NCBI GenBank assembly: GCA_030512335.1
Contig: JAULSU010000007.1
Span: 3,410,001-3,474,000, forward strand
Direction: 5' to 3'
Length of the DNA stretch: 64,000 nt
From: Immersiella caudata
Lineage: Eukaryota; Ascomycota; Sordariomycetes; Sordariales; Lasiosphaeriaceae
Position numbers and translations under genes: made by a program. Below the pieces are notes generated by a model that was not told the origin of the DNA, searched no databases, and saw nothing but the letters and a program-made list of their open reading frames with translations. Position 1 is the stretch's first letter. Every line of letters starts with the position of its first letter. This document shows positions 45,540-55,905 of the stretch, piece after piece.

Positions 45540-48180
45540 GTTGAGTTTCCCCGCAAAGTTCCGACCGAAAGATTGAGCGATTATTAACCAGGCAAGCAGC
45601 ATCATCTTCGTCCATGGCCTGCAAGGTCACCCGTACAGAACATGGGCCAGCACCAAGCGCACTACACTGACTACACCGGCGCAAGTTGATTCCACGGCCA
45701 AGAACGCCAAGGCGAAACCGCCCAAATTGAGCAAGCGGGACGTTCGGCAGTGGTTATCGCAAGTTCTTAACAGGAGTAAAAACCCTCCAGCCTCAGCCTT
45801 AGGTGATGGAGATGGATGTGATGAAGGACCCACCGACCAAACCCGTGTTCTGGCCATTAGATCTGCTGCCCGATCGCTGTCCACGGGCGTGAATCTTTGT
45901 CTATGGCTATGGTACAAGAATAACCAACTACATGGCAGCCCCCCACGAATCAAATCAGCTTCTATTCTCACGCAGAGGACTTCTTGTTCGAACTCTGCAG
46001 AGTCGTCGTTCCAGGTCGACCTCTTGTGTTCGTCGCCCACAGCCTTGGGGGGGATCTTGGTCAAAGAGGCAAGTCCACCGTCGTAGCGCCAGCGGTGGCC
46101 CGGATAGGGATAAAAAGCTGCGCGCTGGACTGGCCCCTTTCATAAGCGTTGCTGACCCATCCCAGGTGCTGTCCCGGTCTTCCGCATCTTGCGAAGGCCA
46201 CTTGTCATACGTCTTGACGTCGACGGCTGCCATGGTTTTCCTTGGCATTCCGCATCAGGGAAGCCGGGACTTGGCTGCTGCTGGGGACCGGGCGCGGTCA
46301 GTCGTCGGTGCCTGCGGCGTCGGCACATCCTCAACAATTCTCCAAGCGCTAGGTTTCCGAAATACCAATCTAGAACGTGCCCAAGAGTCATTTTCCGGCT
46401 ATGGCAGGCGCACAACTTCCGCGTCAAGACCTTTCAGGAGGGGCACCTTCTTTTTCGACCACAGGGGAAGTGAGCTGCAGTACTCCAGGGTCGGAATGCT
46501 TCGTTCGCTACTATATCAACTTCTTTCGCGAAACCGAGAATATTTGCATCGAGCGGCGCAACGCTTCGAGACCGACTGTGCAGGGATGGGTTGCGAGCCC
46601 ACTACTCACACTGCTCAACAGCTACAGAACACGCTCAAATCTCTTCTGCTGGCAGCGCGAAGACATACATCTTGATCGACGGCCTGGACGAGTACGCTTC
46701 GGACGAAAGGCTAGCTATGGCAGTATTCTGGCGGGACATAGGATTCCTTGCTGACCGGGTTGATAATATTCGAGTTCTCGCCTCCAGTCGACCCTGCCCC
46801 AGCAGCCCAACTCGGTCACTTTGTTCAGGTTTGTGTGGACAGGCACAGCAGAGCCGACATAGCGATGTACGTGCAGCAGCGGTTGAGCGTCATCATCACG
46901 GATTCTTGGTGCTGCAAATCCCAGGAGACAGTGATGAGCAAATCCGGCAGCGTTTTTCTCTGGGCTGTCTTGGTCGTCGACGATCTTATATCCGGATGGA
47001 TGGAGGGAGATGGATCCCAATCACTTTTGAGGCGCTTGGAGGTCCTGCCGACAGAGCTGAGAGACCTGTTCCGAAATCTCTTCAAGGATGTTTGCGATCA
47101 AGAGATGCTAGGACTAACCTTGCGGTTGTTTTACTGGGCCATCTTATCCACCCGGCCTCTCCAGCTCCACGAATGGCATCATGTGCTGGCCGTTATTCGC
47201 CATCCGGTACCCTCGTCCCTGCAGAAATGGAGGGAGTCGGAGCACTCAATTGAGAGTGACGCCTAACTCGAAAGGAAGATCAGGACACTTTCGAAAGGGC
47301 TCCTACAAATCATTACTGACATCGAGGAACCAGAGACTCATGCTAAGGAACGCCCTTAATCTCTCCTCGGAGGAGCCAGGTCGTTCAACGGCGTTCATGG
47401 CGAAGGCAGAGTCATCCAAGTGATCCACGACTCTGTGCGCCAATTCTTTCTCGAATCCGACGGGTTCTGCGCCCTCCACCCCCCTTTGTCTGAAGGGATC
47501 TCGGATCGCACCGGGGAGGGCCACATCTTCATCTTGAACACCTGTCTCGACTATTTCAACATCGCGGAGCTGGACTCACTGGTTTGTGCTCGAACCGAAG
47601 CTGCTTCAGCCGACCTACCCAGCAAGCTAAAAGCTTTGTTCGCACGTCAACCAAGCCCACCGCGGTACGGAGGACACCATTCGGAGGCTGCCGGTCGGGA
47701 CCAATGCTTACAGGGGGTGAGTATCAGCGTTATCAAGGCCACGAGGAAATCAACTTTGCATCGTCGATTGCCGGGGTAATGAGCAATCGGGAGGCCAACA
47801 GACCCACCAAGGCTCCTTCCATCCTCAGCTCCGCACCGTCGACTCAGGCCTGTCACGGTCCAAATCCCAAATGCTGGAAGACTACCCAGGCCTCCTCTCC
47901 TATGCCATCGACGAGTTCTTTACCCACGCCCGTCTCACCCAAAAGCACGGATCCGACATCCACCCAACGTTCAGGCGGCTATCTGAAAACAAGATCTGGA
48001 ACTGCTGGCTGACCCTCGCCGAAGAGGAGGATCCCGACTCCATCGAGTTTGATGTCTATCTGCCAAACGAAGGATTCCTCGACCTGCTGCAACAAATGGA
48101 TGCAGAAGAGGATGCAATTGTAACCAAAGCGGTTACGGATTGGGTCACAAGCATGGCCCAATCGGCAAAACAGCGTTGAC
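45540..48180 (+). pseudogene. STAND gene (SesB-like esterase-NACHT), disabled, P-loop missing
   Basis: Across several frames the order of a fungal NLR-like protein can be read. SIIFVHGLQGHPYRTW starts an alpha/beta-hydrolase of the SesB type. FWPLDLLPDRCPRA, FYSHAEDFLFELCRVVVPGRPLVFVAHSLGG (nucleophile Ser in HSLGG), FLGIPHQGSRDL and NFRVKTFQEG follow. The sequence then jumps directly to FFFDHRGSELQYSRVGMLRSLLYQLLS, a part that normally lies after the Walker A loop, so the P-loop segment is deleted. ILIDGLDEY (Walker B), VRVLASSRP-like sequence, GSVFLWAVLVVDDLISGW and the VIHDSVRQFFLESDGF element follow, ending near AKQR at 48179. Multiple frameshifts make it non-functional. Family members form death-inducing signalosomes in fungal allorecognition. 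Confidence 0.8.
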
Positions 48181-49067
48181 GACGACAGTTACAGCTACAG
48201 GACAATGAGAGAAAAGACAGAACGCGGAGGGCAACCAGGCGGCGCAGCACCAGGAGCTTCCGGTCAGCCGGCAGCGCAGGCAGCAAAGGGAGGGCACGGA
48301 ATTGTGGCCTCGGTAGCATTATTGTCGCAATTCCAGCCACAGGCCTTAGCCAGTCCGTTGTGTGGAGGTATCTCGTTTCCAATTCCGACGCTGATGAAGT
48401 CGCAATTGGGTTTGACGACGACCTAAGTGTCATGGATGGACCCCCGTGCCTTCAACCCCCCAAGAAGTCATAGCTACCTACATTGATACCCATACTAGTT
48501 TTGCGATGATCCAGTCTTCCTTGCTAACCTTCCCAGAAGGTTCACCAGAGAAGAACTCAACGACCTGGATTTACAGCGAGGCAAGGATGATGACTTCACG
48601 CGGCAATTTCTACGTCGCATCTCACCAAGACCTCGGTCCTTCCCACGAGAACGTCAGGTCCGTACCGGCAACAGTGAGTCACAGGCGCGGGAGGCCCCTG
48701 GCAGCACGTATGCTAGTACTGTTCCCGGGAGGGATGGAGAGTGGTCTCTCAGTCGTAAACGGTGGAAGGCTAATCGGAGTTCCCGCCTCGCGCTACAACT
48801 TCCTCTTACACCGGCTGATTTCGGGGATTGGGGGGTGCCTTACATCAAACGCTCCATCCAAGCGCCCTCTATAAAGATAAGGAAACAAATATAAAGCAAA
48901 TCCAGGCCTCCCTTTGCTTATTTGCTTTGTGGAGGGCGCTGCTCTATCCAGCTGGACACCGCATGAAATAGAATAACTAAACATGAATTCTCTTGCAACC
49001 ACGCTCCCACAACTTGCGATGCAAATGCTCTCCCCTCACCCGTTTACCCAACAGCCTTCCTCACGCA
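48181..49067. other. intergenic with hairpin
   Basis: No gene recognised. AGCGCCCTC and GAGGGCGCT form an inverted repeat at about 48859-48941, enclosing an AT-rich stretch; it may be the remnant of a small element or a terminator-like structure. Confidence 0.4.
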
Positions 49068-52000
49068 CTACTCAATCTCCACCACCTCCTTCCTCACATT
49101 CGCCCAACCCAGAGCCTGTCCATACATAACACCGTGCAAATAACACTCCCCAACCAATCTATACCTCTTCCCCTCCCCCTCCGCCCTCCTCAACAACAGC
49201 GGTGTTCCCACCCCACTAACAACCCAAACCTCATCCCCAACCCCCACACACCCCGGCCCCATCCCTCCATAGCCCCTCTCCGTCCCTATGAACCGGCCAT
49301 TCCCCAACCTCGTGGCAAACGAATTGGCCGTATGCCAAAAATTCCACATCGGCAGGCGCTTATCCCGCGGCTCTTTGTTGGCATCTAGAAACCCTTGGAG
49401 AGTGTTGATATCGGGGAGTGTAGAGGGCAACTCCGCCGCATCGCCAGGGAGTGCGTCTCTGACCACTTCACGGACCTTGGCGTCAAGATGGCGGTCTAGA
49501 TGCGGTCTGGATGTGTGACCGATGGGAATGGCGTGTTTGAGCTCGGCTGGAAGCTCGCCAGTTGGATATGGATGGGGCAAAGAGTCGATAGACTGGTATA
49601 TGGAGTTCAGGAAGGTGATGAGGTCGGCTTCGTTCAAGGAGATTGGTCCGCGGGACTTAATCTTGTCGATGCGCCGTCCCTCCACGCGTAGTGTACCTTG
49701 ATCTGGGGATTCCGGGCCGACCTGTGCGTAGATAGGAAGCGATCCCGATGCTGCGAATAGCCCATTGCGGCCGTGCCAGGTAGATATCGACTTGACCGAT
49801 GGCCCGCCGGTCCAGTTGGGGATCCACGACGCAAATGGGTACCCCTTGGACAGTCCTGCTCTACATAGCAACCGAGCCGCCTGGCCCCGGTTGACGAAGA
49901 CACTGGCATATCTCCGCGCTACAAACTCGAGTGGAGAGTCGTAGTCAGGGTCGAAAGCGGCGTCGCTGGCATCGCAAGCGAGTCCGAGCAGGGCAAAGAG
50001 CTTGTCTGCTGGATGTGTCGACTGCGTGTGCGAAAAGAGCTCCAGCACGGCTAGCAGATCGCAATGCTTCTGTTTTAGGGGGTTCTTGAACGACTCGCGC
50101 ATGAACCCGAGATTGTATGCAAATGTAAGCCCGGTATCGCCCTGGGAAAGGGGGTTCTCCTCTGCCATGCAGATTCGGATGGCATCAAAGACGTGCTCCC
50201 ATGGCTGGTGCCAATCGCCACATCGGAAGTCCACTTGCGTTGCAAGAACCAGCTCCTGTGTGATCCAAGCCCGTCTAAACCACCCGCGACTAAGAACCGC
50301 TTTGATATCTTCCCACACAAGATCATTATCAGGGGGCGTCTCGCGGCCCTCCCACAACGGGGGGGGATCAGGTCTGGAGTTGTGTTGCGCAGCCGCTCGG
50401 ATCTGCATGAGTGTCTCCAGCGCGTCCACGCTTGCATTGTCACCTTCGCCGATGAACGCGCATACCTTGGAGGCAAACTGGTAAATCTCACGCATGTGCC
50501 GGATCTGGATCGTCTTCTCGTGATCGTCATTCTGGTTGATGCAGACAGCATCGGCCCACACTAGAATGCTTTTCCTAGGATCCCGGATATGACGCAGTGC
50601 CGAATGCAAGGTACCGGTGATGCAAACGGTACCTTCCGGAGTCTTGATCTCAAACGGGCTCATGTTGGATCCCCATTGGTAAGATATGGCTGTGTAACTG
50701 GCGGTGCCAAGACAGCAGTGTTCAAGTGCTCCCTCGAGCGGCTCGGAGTTTTTTCCTGGATGGAGCTTGAGGAGGCGGATCTCGCGGAATGATTTGAAAG
50801 GTTTGTAGCGGTAGTTTCCGAAGCTGGGTAGTTTTTGCTTCGGCGCCGTAGCTCTGGAACTTCCCCAGAGTCCAGAAAGAAAACCAGCGCGGCTCGGTTC
50901 CACTTCGTCGTCTGTCGAAGCAGTGGTCGGTTTTCTAAGCGCGAGGTACGGCACATCGGATTTGAACTGGGCGGTATAATGAGCTGCGTTGCCGAGCCGG
51001 AGTTTCCCTCTGGTATGAAGGTCCCACGGATCGACGAAGAGGCCAACTTCAAAGTCCTTCCTCGCGTCCGCTACCACGGCCAAGACAAACACGTCCGCGG
51101 ATGATCCATGGGACTGGGATTTCAGCCACAGGGTCTCAGCTTTGCGCATCGCCGCACCACTCAGAAGAAACTCGGACCCCAAAAGCTCGGTTGTGGTCGT
51201 CATTACCTGGACATGGTAGGTGCGTGTCGATATTCCCTTTTTCGCACCTTTGTAGCCGAGATCCGCCAGAAATTGGGTGAATGCACCTGTAGCGTCCCGA
51301 ATCGTGAAAGTGGACGCGTCGTCGTGGAGGTTTCCACAAGGTTGGTACCCCGCGCGAGTGCGTAGAAGACTCGTCCAGTGATCCCTAGGCTGATAAGGGG
51401 CGCCAATGTGGCTCTCAAAAAGCCGGGATACCTGTGTCCTTCATCAGACTCTGACCCATCCATCATTAGTCGTGGAACTCACCATGTACTCGCCGAGGAA
51501 AGCAAGCTCGATATCCACATCGTGCGCTTCTTCGTCTTCGTTCCCAAATACGACGACGCTACTGTGCTCTTTTGACGAGACAAAGACTGCCGGCCAGACC
51601 ACGGATTCACCCGATAGTATACCGTCACTCAGTGACTCCCCCTCGCTGAGATGCCGGTACTCGAGTATCTGAGCACCATCCAGGCACGGAGTAGCCCGGC
51701 GTCTCGCCTGCAGCATATATTCTGAGTCTCCGGGGAGAAGCAACGACGCATCCTGGTTGTTGAATCGGCACAGTTGTGCGAGAATCGGACCAACATCTGC
51801 GCGATCGTTCTGCTCCAAGCGGCGATTCAAGCAACGACCAGCGTGTGCGGCCCCTTCAACTTCGCGTATCAATCTGAGGAGGTGGTCGTCAGTGCCGCGC
51901 ATATCTGCGGTTCTTCCAAATTCCCCCACGTCCTCAACATCATGATTGCCCGCCGACAAGTTTTCCGTGATGATTAACCCCCTCCGTTCAAATAATTGAA

Positions 52001-55000
52001 TGATACTGGACTCGTCCTGTGGCAACAATACTTGCTGGAGCAATGGTGCTGTCTCTGGATCAAAAATGCCGTAAAACTTCTGGATAGCCTCGCAAAGATC
52101 GTACGGGGGCAATGCGGCGTCGAGGTCTCTTCGAGTAAGGTAGATTATCAGACGGCCGGAATCAGGTGCTACCACCAGTTTGACTCTCCCTGCACTGACC
52201 TTCCCCTCTATTGTAAGGCCTTCCGGAGTGTTGACACGAGATTCGACCATCACTTCATCGGCTTGGTGTACCTCCAGCAACCTGAGCTGTTCGGCAATAC
52301 GCTCTTTATCTTGATGTACCGTGGTATCGGGGAGTAAGCTATGTCAAAATGAGCCGATGAGCCTGGAAAGGTGTAGAGGAAAACATACCTAACGATGAAT
52401 CTCGCTCTCCGTCGAAGGTCAGCAGTGTAGCGAGGATGAAGACCCGAGCTTCCCTTGACCTTAGTAACGTTCTCCACTTGCTTGGAAAGTAGGCGGTTCT
52501 CGAGGCCCATGGCGCGGAGCCCTGGCGCTATCCGGGCCACGTCGTTGACTCCAAAGGCGAGCAGGGAAACGACACCCTCGAAGCTCTCTCGAAGATGATG
52601 CCTGTCAGCAATAAACCAAATCTCGTTCCCAAGTCCCGATCTCAAGGACTCAAACGTGCAGCTAAGGCTAGGGCTTGTAATTGGGAAAATTTCGTGATCC
52701 TTGAGAGAGGTGTCGACAGTAGAATGAAGGAGACCCTTCGATTGCTCTGCGTAGCTACTAATGGCCTTGAACAAGTCCAGGATAGACTCGAGTCGGTCAG
52801 ATGCTTCGACCTGCCTGAGCTCCGTCTCCACTGTGGTCAATGTTTCATCTTCGACTCGGAGAACATTGCAAAAGAAATCGCGGAGCTCCTCGTACTGAGC
52901 TTTCAGGACCGGGGTACGTCTGAGATGCTGGCCGCCTTCCCACACGCATTGGTTGGGGCGGCACCATCGACCGCTTTTCGGGGCTTGGGATGCCGGAACG
53001 TAGACAAATCGCAACTCGTCAAACTTCAATCTATTGGTGCGTGTTATTGGAGACGAGCGTCAAACTCTGTAGAAATACTCACCGAAGATTTTCGAGGTCT
53101 TCTGGGCCGTAGCAAATATTGATTTGACGGTAAATGTTGACAACATCGCCCGTCGATGCTTGGTCACTAGCCTTGAGCTTTGCCAAATGTTGAAGGAGAC
53201 AGTCGACATCTTGTTGGCCTGAGACGCCAAGATAGGTGAGGAAGAGCCAACCTGGATCATCGGGCTTGGGTACATCGATGAAGGACGACTCTGCTAGTGC
53301 GGACGCTTGCGTTCGTGTGAACCTTAACGGCAGGGTGGTGTTCTTGAGCGGCTTCGTATCACCACCGAGGCACTTGACCTCGAGCACCCCTAATCGTTCG
53401 ATTATCTTGCATCGAGACTCCTCCCAAGCTCCGTCTTTGCAATTGCTTGGTTCTATCCACGACTTGTAGTGTGTCCAGTTTGTCTTGATGAAGCTTAATG
53501 TCTCCAAACCTGTCCACTCCCCAAGAAGGGCTTGGAACTCGGGTGAGATGTCAAAAGATGACCCTGTCACAGGTGTCGCTAGCCGGGCTCGGTCATTCAC
53601 GCTGAATATTCTCGTCACCCAGTCCTTCCAAGCGATATACTCGTCTGTGTGCATTGACAGCTGGTAGTGAGGATGCAGGAACCGGATCTGTCTGCTGAAG
53701 CTTCTTGGGAGTCCCTCGAGGCAAGATCTGTCGACATAGAGATCCTCGCCCCGGTGGAAGGACCCATCTTCGGCCACAAACCACAGCTTCTTCTTGGAAA
53801 GATCTGTCCAGCCAGCGCGAAAGACAAACAGTGTGTGGGAGATAACATCGGCGACCTGGAAGGAAGCAGACGGCAAAGCCGAACTATCGTGAATGTCGGC
53901 AATAACTCGACATATCCGCTCCCTGTTAAAGTCACGAATCCCAAGCACGGTGAAGCACTGTCGTCGTTTAAGATCGAAGGCAGCTTCCGGATGGACTTCG
54001 AAGACGGGGAGGTTTGCTGGGAGTTGGAGTCCTCCAGGTTCACTTGGGAACATGATGGTTTTCGAGGCAGCGGTGGTCCACCGTCCGTCGGCAAGGGGCA
54101 CAATTTGGATGCCTCTGATGTCAGAGATCATCTGATTATCTCGGGCCATGACAGTGGAGAGCGCTTGGCCAAGGCTGGAGTGCCACTCCTGCGGCTTTGC
54201 GCGGAACCTGCTACCGTGAGTCTCGACGAGTTTCCGAAGGTCGCGGATGAAGTCACCAGCGGTCATTTCGGTCACACCTAACCTCCGCAGAAACGGCAAG
54301 TCGTCGGCGTGATAGAGGTGGGCTAAGTAATCGAGTCCAGTGTCTGCGGACAGGGTCAAAGGAAGCAGTCCTTCGTTGTCGCGAAAGTCAAGTGGCACGT
54401 AGCGAAGCTGACGAGGAAATTGCAGTTCTCCGGAGGCCGATTCTAGAATGCGGTGCTTGGAAAGCAGCTGGATGAGCCGGGCATCCACATCGGCGAAAAA
54501 GTCTGTGATGGGGGGCCGGGAGGAAACCATCCTGGGCCAAAGGCTCCGTTGGCCATGGGAATTCATGTTCTGGATGGCAGAGAGGATTGCTGCAGGGCAT
54601 GCCTCGAGTATTGCTTGGTTACGTGCGGATGACTTGTCAATATCCTCTCGGCTGGCGATCAGGTGGAAATCGGCTTGCAAGAGAAACTAACGGGTGTTAG
54701 ATGCTTCGACGTGGAGGTGGGCCGCGTTACCTTGAATCCATAGTCTCGAATAGGCAGAAAGGCAAACACATTCTGGGGCTTGATCTGCGACGGCTCCCCG
54801 TCGTGGAGCGGGAAGGCAACCTGTATTGTTGTCCTCGACCTGCGACTGGGGCGGTGCGGCTCGACAGGAGAATCCTCCACAACTGCGTGCTCCGTTACCA
54901 GGTACTGCAGGCATATGGAGTCCTGTTGGACCTCAACCATTTTGAACGGGCCACCGAGGCCGATGGATATGCTCTTGGACGTGTGCTTGACGAAACTCGA

Positions 55001-55735
55001 TCGCCAAGGGCTGCGGGCGCCGTGGCCAGCGAATGATAAGTGGAGCGTCTCCAGCTTCTGGAGGAAAACCAGCGATGCCGGGTCAAAGTTCCTCATGTCG
55101 TCAAGAAGTTCCTCCTCGTCAAAGGTTGGTGAAAGCTGCAAAAGGATCGATGTGTGCCCTTTGGGAACATCCTCGGCGAAGGCTTTGGGAAAGGTGGCCC
55201 ACACGGGCGCAACCATGCCCAGCTTCTGGTGTCTGTCAAAGCTGAAGGAATAGCAACCCGACTTGATCCAGACAACATTGGCGACCTTGAAGACGGACTT
55301 GAAGCCTATCCCCTTCTCTCCAATCTGATGTTCCTCGCCGTCGCGCCCGGTCTTGGTGCTACGGCCGATCTTACAGATTGCGTCGACGTTGCGCCTCGTG
55401 AAGCCATCTTCGTTGCAGGTGAAGAGCAAGTGTTTGTTACTGTACGAAACGCGCAGCGTGGGAGGGTTCTTGGAGCGCGTGTAACTATTGTCGTCGGCAT
55501 TTTGGATTAGTTCGAGGAGGAAGTGGGTTGCCTGCTGGTAGAGCTGGATTGAGAGCCTGGTGGGGGTTGCGGCAACGGTCAGTCATGCAATGTTGAGTGG
55601 ATGGGCTGGGGGAACCTGCAAATCCAGAGCGGCCTCAAGGTCTTTGATATTGTCGTCGGGACCCCGTAGTCCCCTGCTCTTTTTGATTTCCTCAATGTGT
55701 GCGCGCGCATCGGCCTCGGATTTTGGGCGGTCCAT
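49068..55735 (-). CDS. GHKL ATPase (sacsin/NO VEIN-like)-NOV_C-HET fusion protein
   Basis: Six exons: 55735-55616, 55543-54731, 54686-53083, 53030-52389, 52338-51483 and 51431-49068. All junctions agree in phase and give 2132 residues. Residues 41-130 are a GHKL ATP-binding fold: FLLELIQNADDNSY (N-box), NEDGF and GEKGIGFKSVF. The long middle is like sacsin/NO VEIN proteins. Around 1385-1490 is a NOV_C domain, FTIRDATGAFTQFLADLGY, TYHVQVMTTTTELLGSEFLLS, VGLFVDPWDL. A HET domain follows at about 1590-1745 (YTAISYQWGS, WADAVCINQNDD, RRAWITQELVLA). A HET-only gene starting at the ATG at 51203 is unlikely, because that codon falls inside NOV_C. Intron 1 is ambiguous: GT-AG as given, or a GC-AG intron (55619-55557). 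The likely role is an ATP-driven sensor with a death effector. Confidence 0.82.
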
Positions 55736-55905
55736 TGTCGATGTGGTGTTGAAGGGAGAGTGGGGCCCAGCTGGAAGCAGCCCGCCCCAGGGCAAAGGTC
55801 ACCTGCATTTGCGGAGCATCAAGAGGAAGGCTCAATTTGGGACGTGTGCTCCTGCTGCGCCCACTTCCTAACCCATCACATGATGATACAGGCAACCGCG
55901 CTACC
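55736..55905. other. 170-bp spacer between two same-strand genes
   Basis: Very short for two independent fungal genes. It must hold the terminator of the repeat protein gene and the whole proximal promoter of the GHKL-HET gene, unless the two are transcribed together. Confidence 0.5.

Noticed and set aside
49068..51203. Stand-alone HET gene of 711 codons
   Set aside because: Its ATG falls inside the NOV_C domain, and the upstream half of the domain is in frame after a normal intron.
51203..51466. Separate small minus-strand gene just upstream of the HET reading frame
   Set aside because: It is in a different frame from the NOV_C coding sequence that the splice at 51482-51432 reaches; the NOV_C reading explains this stretch better.
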